Shown: one piece after another, positions 54,547 through 63,544 of the stretch
How positions within the stretch are numbered: position 1 is the first letter of the stretch
Layout: every line of letters begins with the position of its first letter
DNA from: Dyella_B acidisoli
GTDB lineage: Bacteria > Pseudomonadota > Gammaproteobacteria > Xanthomonadales > Rhodanobacteraceae
Length of the DNA: 64,000 nt
Assembly: GCF_049532895.1 (NCBI RefSeq)
Contig: NZ_CP064031.1
Location: 434,001 to 498,000 of the forward strand
Reading direction: 5' to 3'
The notes under the pieces: model-generated
What the model saw: the letters and a program-made list of their open reading frames with translations, nothing else
What the model was told of the DNA's origin: nothing
Databases searched by the model: none
Translations under genes and position numbers: made by a program

Positions 54547-55371
54547 ATGCCGGCCATCAGCTTCGAATTTTTCCCGCCCAAGACCGACGAACAGCGTGCC
54601 CAGCTCGACAAGACCGCCAAGGAGCTGAAGGCGCTTAAGCCTGAGTACGTCTCCGTGACGTTCGGGGCCGGTGGCTCCACGCTCAGCTACACCAGCGAAA
54701 CCGTGGCGCGCTTGCATCAGCAGCATGGGCTGGAGGTGGCGCCACATTTGTCGTGCATGGGCGGCACGCGCAAGGAAATCGCTGATCTACTCGATGCTTA
54801 TCGCGCCGCGGGCTATCGGCGCATCGTGGCGTTGCGTGGTGACTTGCCGTCGGGCATGGCCTCGCCCGGCGATTTTCGTTACGCCGCAGAACTGGTGCGC
54901 TTCATCCGCGAATACAGCGGCGATCACTTCCATATTGAAGTGGCGGCATATCCAGAAATGCATCCCCAGGCGGAAGACGTGCAAGCTGATCTGCGCCACT
55001 TCAAGACCAAGATCGATGCGGGTGCGAACGGCGCGATCACACAGTATTTCTTCAACGCCGATGCGTATTTCTGCTTCGTCGATGATGCGCGCCGCCTTGG
55101 CGTGACCGTGCCGATCGTGCCTGGCATCATGCCGATTTCCAATTACGCGCAGCTCAAGCGTTTTTCCGACGCGTGCGGCGCGGAGATCCCGCGCTGGATC
55201 GCCAAGCGCATGCAGGCGTATTACGACGATGTGGAATCCATCCGCGCGATGGGCGCGGAAGTGGTGGCGCAGCTGTGCCGCCGTCTGCTGGATGGCGGTG
55301 CGCCAGGCCTGCATTTCTACACGTTGAATCGTGCCAAAGCGACGCGTGCGGTGATCAATCAACTGCAGTGA
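54547..55371 (+). CDS. metF: 5,10-methylenetetrahydrofolate reductase
   Basis: A 274-residue FAD enzyme that makes 5-methyltetrahydrofolate for methionine synthase. The family motifs are ISFEFFPPKTDEQ at the N-terminus, YVSVTFGAGGST, APHLSCMGGTRKEI, RIVALRGDLPSG, AAYPEMHPQA, DAGANGAITQYFFNADAYF (Asp and Gln of the substrate site) and VPGIMPISNYAQLKRFSDACGAEIP (given by its VPGIMPI core). The start ATG 54547 follows AAGGA at a distance of eight bases. It has its own promoter region with a palindromic operator-like site. Confidence 0.96.
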   Translation: MPAISFEFFPPKTDEQRAQLDKTAKELKALKPEYVSVTFGAGGSTLSYTSETVARLHQQHGLEVAPHLSCMGGTRKEIADLLDAYRAAGYRRIVALRGDLPSGMASPGDFRYAAELVRFIREYSGDHFHIEVAAYPEMHPQAEDVQADLRHFKTKIDAGANGAITQYFFNADAYFCFVDDARRLGVTVPIVPGIMPISNYAQLKRFSDACGAEIPRWIAKRMQAYYDDVESIRAMGAEVVAQLCRRLLDGGAPGLHFYTLNRAKATRAVINQLQ

Positions 55372-55430
55372 CATGCAGAAGAGAAAACTAGCGCACGCTG
55401 CATTGATCCGATGCCGGCTATGCTTGCCTG

Positions 55431-56021
55431 ATGCGTTTTGTAATCTTTCTATTACTGCTGTTGTGGCTGCCCATTTGTGCCAAGGCACAGGGTGATATTC
55501 ATCGTTGCATGGGCACGAACGGCATTCCGGTCTTTACCGATCGCGTCTGCTCTGATGTGAACGCGACACCGATGCTGGCGGCACCGGCTCCCGCTTCGAG
55601 CGCGCATGCGCCGGTTGAATCCTCGCAACCTGCCGCGGTGACATGCGCGGCAGATCTGAAGCAGCTCAAGCAAGCAGTCATCGATGCTTTTGCAGCGCGC
55701 AATCCCAATCGTCTTGCCGGCCTCACCCTGTGGAGTGGCGATGGAAAGGATGCGGTGGTGGCCGATATCCGTTACTTCACTCGACTGATGTCGCGGCCGT
55801 TGATCGAGATCAAAAGCACCTCGGATGCGGCATCCACGCCAGACGATGACAATGCGGGAACTTCCCAGTTGTCACTATCGGCGACACCGAGCCCGGCACC
55901 GGTTCATGGCGAAGCGTTACTCGTGCGGACCGAGTCTGACGATGGCAGCGGCGCTACCGCAGAAACCCGTTTCGACGTGGTGCATCGTTCCGGTTGCGTC
56001 TGGCTGCAACCACGAAGTTAG
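55431..56021 (+). CDS. exported DUF4124-type protein
   Basis: A 196-residue secreted protein. A signal peptide covers residues 1-19 (MRFVIFLLLLLWLPICAKA). Residues 20-42 match the start of the DUF4124 domain, common in gammaproteobacterial envelope proteins (GDIHRCMGTNGIPVFTDRVC), with its two cysteines. The rest is an Ala/Ser/Pro linker and a small alpha/beta region without a recognised fold (LKQAVIDAFAARNPNRLAGL, ETRFDVVHRSGCVWLQPRS). The function is unknown. It lies between metF and ilvE on the same strand, with 59- and 69-base gaps. Confidence 0.72.
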   Translation: MRFVIFLLLLLWLPICAKAQGDIHRCMGTNGIPVFTDRVCSDVNATPMLAAPAPASSAHAPVESSQPAAVTCAADLKQLKQAVIDAFAARNPNRLAGLTLWSGDGKDAVVADIRYFTRLMSRPLIEIKSTSDAASTPDDDNAGTSQLSLSATPSPAPVHGEALLVRTESDDGSGATAETRFDVVHRSGCVWLQPRS

Positions 56022-56090
56022 AGCATCCCTGGCGAAAGGTGCCGAAAGATTCGGCACGTTATCATGCGCGATCCCCAACGGAGATCCCCC

Positions 56091-57008
56091 ATGGCCCAGC
56101 AATATCCCGAATGGATTTGGCAGAACGGCGAAATCAAGCCGTGGAAAGATGCCACTGCGCACGTGATGTCGCATGCCTTGCATTACGGTTCGTCGGTGTT
56201 CGAGGGAATCCGCAGTTATGTCACGCCGGAAGGCGCGGCGATTTTTCGCCTTACCGATCACCTCAAGCGCTTGTACCTGTCGGCCAAAATCTACGACATG
56301 GCGCTGCCGTATTCGCAGGACGAACTGGCGGCGGCATGCCGCGAGGTGATCCGCAAGAACGGTTACTCCGCGGCCTACCTGCGTCCGGTGGCGTATCGCG
56401 GCTTGGGTGGCTTCGGGCTTTCCGCAGAAACGCCGATCGACGTCGCCGTGGCGACCTGGCCGATGGGCCCATACTTGGGGCCGGAGGCGCTGGAATTGGG
56501 CATCACTGCCTGTGTGACGAGCTGGCAGCGTTTCGCGCCGAACACTATTCCCGCGGGCGCCAAAGCTGGCGGTAACTATCTTTCTGGCCAGTTGGTCGCA
56601 CGCGAAGCGCGCCGCCTTGGCTTCGGCGAAGGCATCGCCCTGGCCGCCAATGGCCTGCTTAGCGAAGGCGCCGGCGAAAACCTGTTCCTGGTGTTCGACG
56701 GCGTGCTGCACACCACGCCGGCCAGCGCATCCATCCTCGCCGGCATAACCCGCGACACCATCAAGGTGCTGGCGCGCGAGGACGGCATCGAAGTGGTGGA
56801 GCGCGACATTCCGCGCGAATACCTCTACCTGGCCGACGAAGTACTGATGTGCGGAACCGCCGCTGAAATCACCCCGATCCGCGAGATCGACGGCAAGCAA
56901 GTGGGCAGCGGCAAAGCCGGGCGCGTCACCCGACGCCTGCAGGAGCTCTACTTCGGCCTGTTCAACGGCAAGACCCAGGACAAGTGGGGCTGGCTGGAGC
57001 CGGTTTGA
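56091..57008 (+). CDS. ilvE: branched-chain amino acid aminotransferase
   Basis: A 305-residue fold-type IV PLP enzyme that moves amino groups between glutamate and Leu, Ile or Val. Typical features: IWQNGEIKPWKDATAHVMSH, LHYGSSVFEGIRSY, the PLP lysine in IPAGAKAGGNYLSG, LLSEGAGENLFLV and ILAGITRDTI, and EVLMCGTAAEITPI near the end. The start is ATG 56091 with CGGAGA eight bases upstream. The length matches the family. A CCCTCCCC hairpin after the stop may be its terminator. Confidence 0.95.
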   Translation: MAQQYPEWIWQNGEIKPWKDATAHVMSHALHYGSSVFEGIRSYVTPEGAAIFRLTDHLKRLYLSAKIYDMALPYSQDELAAACREVIRKNGYSAAYLRPVAYRGLGGFGLSAETPIDVAVATWPMGPYLGPEALELGITACVTSWQRFAPNTIPAGAKAGGNYLSGQLVAREARRLGFGEGIALAANGLLSEGAGENLFLVFDGVLHTTPASASILAGITRDTIKVLAREDGIEVVERDIPREYLYLADEVLMCGTAAEITPIREIDGKQVGSGKAGRVTRRLQELYFGLFNGKTQDKWGWLEPV

Positions 57009-57018
57009 CCTTGTGAGG

Positions 57019-57042
57019 CCCTCCCCGGCGAGCCGGGGAGGG
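57019..57042. terminator. CCCTCCCCGGC/GCCGGGGAGGG hairpin after ilvE
   Basis: CCCTCCCCGGC (57019-57029) pairs with GCCGGGGAGGG (57032-57042), separating ilvE from the lexA2 promoter. It is the fourth copy of this hairpin family in the window. Confidence 0.65.
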
Positions 57043-57062
57043 TGCTGACCATGGGTACTTCA

Positions 57063-57084
57063 TTTTCACCAAAAAAGGTGAAAA
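57063..57084 (+). promoter_or_regulatory. putative LexA2 operator
   Basis: TTTTCACC-N6-GGTGAAAA is an exact inverted repeat with an A6 spacer, ending one base before the lexA start codon and containing its AGGTGA ribosome site. It differs from the Escherichia coli SOS box. The position at the head of the lexA-imu operon suggests autorepression. Confidence 0.65.
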
Positions 57085-57085
57085 G

Positions 57086-57715
57086 ATGTGCACCATGACC
57101 CTCCAGCTCACCAGCCGCCAGTTCAACATCCTCGCCTTTATCCGCCAGCGCCTGGAGCGCGACGGGGAGGCCCCGACGCTGGAAGAAATCGGGCAGGCGA
57201 TGGGCATTCCAAGCGTCAGCGCCGTGCTCAAGCATGTGCGCTCGCTGGAGGCGAAAGGTCGGTTGGTGGTCGAACCCAACCGTTCGCGCGGCATTCGATT
57301 GGTGCAAGAGGTCGATCCGCTCGCGGCTGATACCTTGGAGCTGCCGCTGGTCGGCCGCATCGCGGCAGGCGAGCCGATTTTTTCCGAATCGCGCGTGGAG
57401 CGCAGCCTGTATGTATCGCGCTGGCTGTTTCGTCTGAAGCCGGATTACCTGGTGCGCGTGATCGGCGATTCGATGCGCGACGAAGGCATCCTGGACGGCG
57501 ATCTCGTCGCCGTGCACGCCACGCCGGTCGCGCGACATGGCCAAGTGGTAGCGGCCCGCGTGGCGGGCGATCGTTTCACCATCAAGCGGCTGTACTGGAA
57601 AGGCGACGTCGTTCGCTTGCTGCCGAACAGTCCCGGCTACCAGCCGATCGATCCCGATCCGACGGAAGACTTCGCCATTGAAGGGCTCTTCGCCGGCCTC
57701 GTGAGGGGCAGCTGA
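57086..57715 (+). CDS. lexA: LexA repressor (second-type LexA of the mutagenesis cassette)
   Basis: A 209-residue SOS repressor. The winged helix covers residues 1-70 (LTSRQFNILAFIRQRLERDG, LEEIGQAMGIPSVSAVLKHV). The self-cleavage site is Ala94-Gly95 in GRIAAGEPIF, and the serine-lysine dyad is S129 (VIGDSMRDEG) and K167 (FTIKRLYW). It heads the lexA-imuA-imuB-dnaE2 cassette known from Pseudomonas putida and Xanthomonas, where this LexA2 represses the cassette and itself. The start is ATG 57086; ATG 57095 is an alternative. The TGATG overlap with imuA indicates coupled translation. Confidence 0.93.
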   Translation: MCTMTLQLTSRQFNILAFIRQRLERDGEAPTLEEIGQAMGIPSVSAVLKHVRSLEAKGRLVVEPNRSRGIRLVQEVDPLAADTLELPLVGRIAAGEPIFSESRVERSLYVSRWLFRLKPDYLVRVIGDSMRDEGILDGDLVAVHATPVARHGQVVAARVAGDRFTIKRLYWKGDVVRLLPNSPGYQPIDPDPTEDFAIEGLFAGLVRGS

Positions 57716-58449
57716 TGAGCGCCGTGGTAGCTCTGTCGGATTTGTTGGATGCCCGGCAAATCTGGCGCGGTCAAACGCTATCACCGACCGAAGGCGATCA
57801 GCCCACCGGCTGGCCCATGCTCGATGCGGTGTTGCCGGCGCGCGGTTGGCCGGAAGCGTCGCTGACGGAAATCCTGTTGCCGGCCGATGGCATCGGCGAA
57901 CTGCAATTGGTGTTGCCGACCTTGGCGCGACTTACACAAGGCCATCGTCCCGTGGTGTTGATCGCGCCGCCGTATCTGCCGTGTGCGATGGGATGGCGCC
58001 AGCAAGGCGTGAATCTGCAGCGACTGGAAATCGTCGCTGCGCAAGAGCAGCACGTGCTGTGGGCCGCCGAGCAATGCCTGCGTTCGGGCAGTTGCGCTGC
58101 CGTGCTGGCGTGGCCGCATCAGGCCGATGACCGCAACTTGCGTCGCTTGCAAGTTGCCGCGGATACCGGACGTGCGTTGGCCTTCGTGTTCCGCGATCGC
58201 AAACATCTGGCGAACGCTTCGCCTGCATCGTTGCGGCTCGAACTTGCAACGCCGCCGCATACATCCATTTGGGTACGCAAATGCCGCGGCGGCAACGCGC
58301 CGTCGCAACCCGTTCCCTTCGATCCTTCTCAACGTCTTTCCAGCGAGGGCTGGAATCCGGCGGCGATGCCTGTGGTTCATCAGCATAGGCCGCGCACGCC
58401 GGATTCCGGTCCTCGCCGGAATCACGCTCGAAAGAAGCAGAACGCGTGA
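57715..58449 (+). CDS. imuA: ImuA, SOS mutagenesis accessory protein
   Basis: A 244-residue RecA-like protein that works with ImuB and DnaE2 in translesion synthesis. The family core is present: TGWPMLDAVLPARGWPEASL, LTEILLPADGIGELQLVLPTLA (by its GIGELQL part), PPYLPCAMGWRQQGVNLQRL and CLRSGSCAAVLAWP. A Walker-type loop is reduced, as usual for ImuA. From about residue 205 the sequence comes from a REP-like inverted repeat (58338-58421) and does not resemble family C-termini. The native end seems to have been replaced, though the protein remains near normal length. imuB follows by nine bases. Confidence 0.88.
   Translation: MSAVVALSDLLDARQIWRGQTLSPTEGDQPTGWPMLDAVLPARGWPEASLTEILLPADGIGELQLVLPTLARLTQGHRPVVLIAPPYLPCAMGWRQQGVNLQRLEIVAAQEQHVLWAAEQCLRSGSCAAVLAWPHQADDRNLRRLQVAADTGRALAFVFRDRKHLANASPASLRLELATPPHTSIWVRKCRGGNAPSQPVPFDPSQRLSSEGWNPAAMPVVHQHRPRTPDSGPRRNHARKKQNA
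58338..58421. repeat. REP-like inverted pair inside the 3' end of imuA
   Basis: Arms 58338-58362 (TTCCAGCGAGGGCTGGAATC...) and 58397-58421 match as reverse complements at 22 of 25 positions. Each contains a smaller dyad (TTCCAGC-GAGG-GCTGGAA; TTCCGG-TCCTCG-CCGGAA). The pair lies wholly within the imuA reading frame and supplies most of its last 40 codons. Confidence 0.75.
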
Positions 58450-58458
58450 GGCCCGCCT

Positions 58459-59859
58459 ATGCTGTGGGCCTGTCTGCTGCTGCCGCATTTGGCGCTGGAT
58501 GGCGTCCTTCGTCGCCGGCCCGATGACAGCCCACTGGTGCTGGTGGACGGGCCGCTCAATGCGCGCGTCGTCGTCGCCGTCAATGCTTCCGCGCGTCAGG
58601 CAGGTTTGCATATCGGTCAACGCCTGACAACGGCGCAAGCCTTGCTGGCGCGCTTCGAAGCGATTCCGTACGACGCATCCGAGGTCGATCGCTGGCAACA
58701 GTTTCTCGCCAGCATGGCTTATCGCTACAGCTCGCAAGTAGCCTTGTTGCCACATGCCATCGTGTTGGAAATCAGCCGCAGCCGCAGCCTCTTGGGCGAA
58801 TGGCCGACGATGGAGCGCAACTTGCGCAGCGATTTTGCGGCGCTGGGTTTTCAGCATCGCATGGCTGCCGCACCCACCCCGCATGCGGCGTACGTGCTCG
58901 CGGGCGTAAGCGATGGCCAAGCCGTTCTTACGCACGAAGCGATGCTACGCGCACTCGATGGCGTGCCTTTGCAATACAGTCGCTTACCGGAATATGCCGT
59001 AGATGCATTGCCGCGCATGGGCATCCGTTCCCTGGGGCAATTGCTGCGCATGCCGCGCGACGGTCTGCAGCGCCGTTTCGGCAAGGAACTGCTGCAAGCC
59101 ATGGATGGTTTGCTCGGCGATGCGCCGGCAGGGCTCGATCTGTTCGTGCCGCCCGACGCAGTGGATTGGCGCATCGAGCTGTCGCACGAAGTGGAAAACA
59201 TCGCTGCCCTGGTGTTTCCGCTGAAGCGCATGACCGGCGATCTTGCGGCTTATCTCTCCGGTCGCGATGGTGGTGTCCAGCGTTTCGCATTGCAGTTGGA
59301 GCATCGCGAAGGCAAGGTCACCGAAGTGCCAATAGGCATGCTCTCGCCCGAGCGCAATGCCGAGGTGCTGTTCGAAGCGGCGCGCGGCCGTCTGGAACAC
59401 GTGCAACTGCCTGCACCGGTGTTATCGCTGCGCCTGATAGCTGATGACTTGCCCGGTTTTGTGCCGGCTGGCCGCGATCTTTTTGACGAACGCCCCGTCA
59501 ACGCACTGCCATTCGAACAGCTTAGGGAACGTCTGCGCGCACGACTGGGCGATCGAGCGGTCTATCGATGGGGCACCACGATCGATCCGCGTCCCGAGCA
59601 TTCGCAGCGCATCGCCGAGCAGAATGAAAACCTTCTTGAGCCGCGTGCACGACCCACTTGGCTACTGGAAAAACCTATTCCACTGCGCGGTGAGTTGCGC
59701 ATCCTTGTCGGCCCCGAGCGCATGGAAACCGGTTGGTGGGATGGTGGCGCCATGCGTCGCGACTACTACATCGTCGAAACGGAGCAAGGTCAGCGCGCTT
59801 GGGCCTATTGCGCGAAAGACGAGCAAACCGGCTGGATGCTGCATGGGTGGTTCGCATGA
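58459..59859 (+). CDS. imuB: ImuB, Y-family-like non-catalytic polymerase subunit
   Basis: A 466-residue protein related to Y-family DNA polymerases that acts as a bridge between the beta clamp, ImuA and DnaE2. It starts MLWACLLLPHLALDGVL, where active enzymes have the first acidic motif, and LEISRSRSLLGEW replaces the catalytic SIDE region, so it should be inactive, as known for ImuB. The thumb region (LPRMGIRSLGQLLRMPRDGL) and little-finger region are present. The C-terminal RRDYYIVETEQGQRAW segment is family-typical. Its stop overlaps the dnaE2 start (ATGA). Confidence 0.93.
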   Translation: MLWACLLLPHLALDGVLRRRPDDSPLVLVDGPLNARVVVAVNASARQAGLHIGQRLTTAQALLARFEAIPYDASEVDRWQQFLASMAYRYSSQVALLPHAIVLEISRSRSLLGEWPTMERNLRSDFAALGFQHRMAAAPTPHAAYVLAGVSDGQAVLTHEAMLRALDGVPLQYSRLPEYAVDALPRMGIRSLGQLLRMPRDGLQRRFGKELLQAMDGLLGDAPAGLDLFVPPDAVDWRIELSHEVENIAALVFPLKRMTGDLAAYLSGRDGGVQRFALQLEHREGKVTEVPIGMLSPERNAEVLFEAARGRLEHVQLPAPVLSLRLIADDLPGFVPAGRDLFDERPVNALPFEQLRERLRARLGDRAVYRWGTTIDPRPEHSQRIAEQNENLLEPRARPTWLLEKPIPLRGELRILVGPERMETGWWDGGAMRRDYYIVETEQGQRAWAYCAKDEQTGWMLHGWFA

Positions 59860-62800
59860 TCGACTACGCCGAGCTGCACTGCCTGTCGGATTTTTCGTTT
59901 CAGCGCGGCGCATCCAGTGCGCGTGAATTGTTCGAGCGTGCGAATGAGTGTGGTTACACCGCGCTCGCCATCACGGATGAATGTTCGCTCGCCGGTATCG
60001 TGCGTGCTTGGGAGGCCGCGCGCGATACGAAGATGTCCCTGATAGTCGGTACAGAAATCCAGCTTGCCGATGGCCCCAAGCTGGTGCTGCTGGCGGAGAA
60101 CAAGCAAGGCTATGTCTCGCTGTGCCGCTTGATTACGCAGGGTCGCCGAGCTTCTGAAAAAGGCGACTATCGTCTGATCAGGGCGAATGTTGCCGACGGT
60201 GCGCCCGGCACGTTGGTGCTGTGGGTGCCCGATCGAGAGCCCAGCCACGAGCATGGTGCGTGGGTGAAGCATATCTTCGGTGACCGCGCATGGTTGGCGG
60301 TGGAGTTGCATTGCGATGGTGACGACGAAGCTCGCCTGGCTGAACTCGAAGCACTAGGCGAATCGCTGCAACTGTCACGCGTGGCGAGTGGCGACGTGCA
60401 TATGCATATTCGGCGCCGCTTGCCGTTGCAACATACGATGACGGCGATTCGTCATCGCATGACGATCGTCGAAGCAGGATCCGTGTTGTTCCGCAACGGC
60501 GAACGGCATCTACGGCAGCGCTCCGCGTTGGGAAGGTTCTATCCCAAGGCTCTATTGGATGAGAGTGTGCGCATTGCCAAACGCTGTACGTTCTCGCTGA
60601 AGGAAGACTTGCGCTACCAGTACCCCAAGGAGCTGGTCCCTGAGGGCTACTCAGCCATGCAGTGGCTACGCCATCTCGTTGCCGAAGGTTCGGCATGGCG
60701 TTGGCCGCAAGGCGTGTCGGCCGAGAATCAGGCCACTATCGAGCATGAGTTGCGACTGATCGAGACGAAAAAATATGAAGCGTTCTTTCTTACCGTGCAC
60801 GACATCGTGCGCCATGCGCGAAGCCTGGGCATTCTCTGTCAGGGGCGCGGCTCGGCGGCCAATTCCATCGTGTGCTTCACGTTGGGCGTGACGGATGCCG
60901 ATCCGGATAAGGTGAAGTTGCTGGTGGAACGTTTCATCTCCATAGAGCGCAATGAACCCCCCGATATCGACGTCGATTTCGAACACGAACGACGCGAGGA
61001 AATCATTCAATACGTTTACAACAAATATGGCCGCGAACGTGCCGCGATCGCAGCTACGGTAATCAGCTATCGCACCAAAAGCGCCGTGCGCGATGTGGCC
61101 AAGGCGCTGGGCTTGCCTGAGGATCAGATCGAAAAGCTTAGTAACAGTTTCTTTCGCCTTGGTGATGCTTCCTTGGACGATCGTTTACGCGAACAGGGAT
61201 TCGATCCCGATGCGCCTCTGATGCGCAAGCTCCTCGCACTGACTGGGCAATTGCGTGGCAAGCCGCGTCATCTGAGTCAGCACGTGGGCGGGTTCGTTAT
61301 TCACGACGCGCCATTGCATGAATTGGTGCCGGTGGAGAATGCAGCCATGGCTGATCGCACGATCATCCAATGGGATAAGGATGATCTGGATGCCATGGGT
61401 TTGCTCAAGGTCGATTGCCTGGCGTTGGGTATGCTGACTTGTTTGCGCAAATGCTTCGATCTTGTACAGAGGTATCGCAATAAGGCATTGAGCATTGCCA
61501 CGGTCGAGCCTAACGACAAGGCTACGTACGAGATGATCCAACGCGCCGAAACTATCGGCGTATTCCAGATCGAAAGCCGCGCGCAGATGGCGATGTTGCC
61601 GCGGCTCAAGCCGGCGAATTACTACGATCTGGTCATTCAGATCGCGATCGTGCGGCCTGGGCCGATTCAAGGCGACATGGTGCATCCCTATCTGCGGCGT
61701 AGGCGTGGAGAGGAGCCTGTCTCTTATCCTTCGGACGCTGTACGTCCGGTGCTTGAACGCACCATGGGCGTGCCGTTATTCCAAGAGCAAGTGATGAAGT
61801 TGGCCATGGTTGCGGCGGGTTACGAACCGGGGGAGGCGGATGAATTGCGGCGAGCCATGGGGGCATGGAAACGCTACGGTGATATGGAGAAACACCACGA
61901 AAAGCTCGTCAGCGGCATGCTGGCAAGAGGCTATACGCGGGAATTCGCCGAACAGATCTTCAACCAGATAAAAGGTTTCGGCAGTTACGGCTTTCCAGAA
62001 AGTCACGCCGCCAGCTTCGCCAATATTGCTTATGCGAGCAGTTGGTTGAAATGCCATGAGCCAGCCATGTTTGCATGTGCTTTGCTCAATGCGCAGCCAA
62101 TGGGTTTCTATGGCCCAAGCCAGATCGTGCAGGATGCGCAGCGAAACGGTATCCGCGTACGCCCAGTAGACGTGCGTTACAGTGATTGGGATTGCACGTT
62201 GGAATCCGATGTGCACAGCAAGACGGGATTATCCTTGCGGCTTGGCTTGCGTCAGTTGCGTGGCTGCAGCGAGAAAGTGGCGGAACGTATTTCTACTGCG
62301 CGCAACCAAGCTTCTTTCCGTGATGTGGTCGATCTTTGTACGCGTGCCGAGCTGGACTCGCGACATCAGGATTTACTCGCTGACGCTGGCGCCTTGCGTG
62401 GTTTGGCCGGTCATCGTCATCGCGCGCTTTGGATCACTTCCGGTGTGGAATCGCAATTACCCTTGTTCGGTCGTTCCAGCCCGAGCGAGCAGGACATCGT
62501 ATTACCGCTGCCAACGACAGTCGAAAACATGACGGCCGATTATGCGCACAGCGGATTGAGTCTTGGCCCGCATCCGTTAAAGCTGCTGCGCAGTCGTCTG
62601 CGTGCGGAGCGCTACTTGGATTCACACAGCCTGCAGAAGCTGCCGCACGCATCGCACGTTCGCACCGTGGGACTGGTCACGCAACGTCAGCAACCGCAAA
62701 CGGCCAGCGGCGTCACTTTCATCACCATCGAGGATGAATTCGGCCACGTGAACGTAGTGGTGTGGAATCACATCGCGCAAACCCAGCGTCGCCCTTATCT

Positions 62801-62933
62801 AGAGGCACGCCTACTGGCGATCGAAGGGCGCTGGGAAGCGGTCGATGGTGTAAGCCATTTGATTGCACGGCGGCTGCGCGATCTCAGCGGCATGCTGGCG
62901 GATCTGGATGCGCGCTCGCGCGATTTTCATTGA
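59856..62933 (+). CDS. dnaE2: error-prone DNA polymerase DnaE2 (ImuC)
   Basis: A 1025-residue C-family polymerase used for mutagenic repair synthesis. The PHP domain opens the protein (YAELHCLSDFSFQRGASSARE core). The palm carries the catalytic acids in EPPDIDVDFEHERREE, preceded by ILCQGRGSAANSIVCF. IGVFQIESRAQMAMLPRL and FGSYGFPESHAASFANIAYAS (core GFPESHAASFA) are typical, and an OB-fold lies near residues 920-1000 (SGVTFITIEDEFGHVNVVVW). The start ATG 59856 overlaps the imuB stop. alkB follows by only eight bases. Confidence 0.96.
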   Translation: MIDYAELHCLSDFSFQRGASSARELFERANECGYTALAITDECSLAGIVRAWEAARDTKMSLIVGTEIQLADGPKLVLLAENKQGYVSLCRLITQGRRASEKGDYRLIRANVADGAPGTLVLWVPDREPSHEHGAWVKHIFGDRAWLAVELHCDGDDEARLAELEALGESLQLSRVASGDVHMHIRRRLPLQHTMTAIRHRMTIVEAGSVLFRNGERHLRQRSALGRFYPKALLDESVRIAKRCTFSLKEDLRYQYPKELVPEGYSAMQWLRHLVAEGSAWRWPQGVSAENQATIEHELRLIETKKYEAFFLTVHDIVRHARSLGILCQGRGSAANSIVCFTLGVTDADPDKVKLLVERFISIERNEPPDIDVDFEHERREEIIQYVYNKYGRERAAIAATVISYRTKSAVRDVAKALGLPEDQIEKLSNSFFRLGDASLDDRLREQGFDPDAPLMRKLLALTGQLRGKPRHLSQHVGGFVIHDAPLHELVPVENAAMADRTIIQWDKDDLDAMGLLKVDCLALGMLTCLRKCFDLVQRYRNKALSIATVEPNDKATYEMIQRAETIGVFQIESRAQMAMLPRLKPANYYDLVIQIAIVRPGPIQGDMVHPYLRRRRGEEPVSYPSDAVRPVLERTMGVPLFQEQVMKLAMVAAGYEPGEADELRRAMGAWKRYGDMEKHHEKLVSGMLARGYTREFAEQIFNQIKGFGSYGFPESHAASFANIAYASSWLKCHEPAMFACALLNAQPMGFYGPSQIVQDAQRNGIRVRPVDVRYSDWDCTLESDVHSKTGLSLRLGLRQLRGCSEKVAERISTARNQASFRDVVDLCTRAELDSRHQDLLADAGALRGLAGHRHRALWITSGVESQLPLFGRSSPSEQDIVLPLPTTVENMTADYAHSGLSLGPHPLKLLRSRLRAERYLDSHSLQKLPHASHVRTVGLVTQRQQPQTASGVTFITIEDEFGHVNVVVWNHIAQTQRRPYLEARLLAIEGRWEAVDGVSHLIARRLRDLSGMLADLDARSRDFH

Positions 62934-62941
62934 GGCATTTT

Positions 62942-63535
62942 ATGCAAGCGCTACTTTTCGAGCAGGGCGTGCAAAGGATTGTCGAAGACCAGACCGGGCC
63001 GATCACTTATTACTCCGACGTCATCACGCCTGCATTGGCTAAAGCCTGGTTCGACGCCTTGCTTGCCCAGGGCGACTGGCACGAAAGCTCACGCATGATG
63101 TACGAGCGCTTGGTAGGCGTACCGCGCTTGCACTGCCATTACGCCGTTGCCAATCCCACATTGCCGAGTGTGTTGCGCGATGCGCTGGCAGTCGTTCGGC
63201 AACATGTGGATACACCGTTCAACAGCATCGGCCTCAACTGTTATCGCGACGAACACGATAGCGTGGCACCGCATAACGACAAGCTGCATGAACTGGTGTC
63301 GCATCAGCCCATTGTGTTGCTGTCATTGGGTGCGACACGCACCATGGTGATTCAGCGCAAGAAACCGCCACGGCTCAAGACCGAATTGGAGCTGGAAGCA
63401 GGCAGCCTGCTGTTGATGGGCTGGAATGCGCAACTGCATTACGACCACGGCATTCCGAAGTTGCAGCAGCCTGTGGGGCCGAGGATCAGCGTGGCGTTTC
63501 GGGTGCGGCCGGAGAAAGCCAGCGAGAGATGGTAG
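62942..63535 (+). CDS. alkB: AlkB-family 2OG-Fe(II) DNA dealkylase
   Basis: A 197-residue dioxygenase that removes methyl groups from N1-methyladenine and N3-methylcytosine. The iron ligands are H111 and D113 (VAPHNDKLHE) and H169 (HYDHGIPK); the 2-oxoglutarate arginines are R181 and R187 (GPRISVAFRVR). It resembles the ALKBH2/3-like bacterial branch, shorter at the N-terminus than Escherichia coli AlkB. The start ATG 62942 is eight bases after the dnaE2 stop, so it is probably read as the last gene of the SOS cassette. A REP pair follows. Confidence 0.92.
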   Translation: MQALLFEQGVQRIVEDQTGPITYYSDVITPALAKAWFDALLAQGDWHESSRMMYERLVGVPRLHCHYAVANPTLPSVLRDALAVVRQHVDTPFNSIGLNCYRDEHDSVAPHNDKLHELVSHQPIVLLSLGATRTMVIQRKKPPRLKTELELEAGSLLLMGWNAQLHYDHGIPKLQQPVGPRISVAFRVRPEKASERW

Positions 63536-63544
63536 GTACAACGA

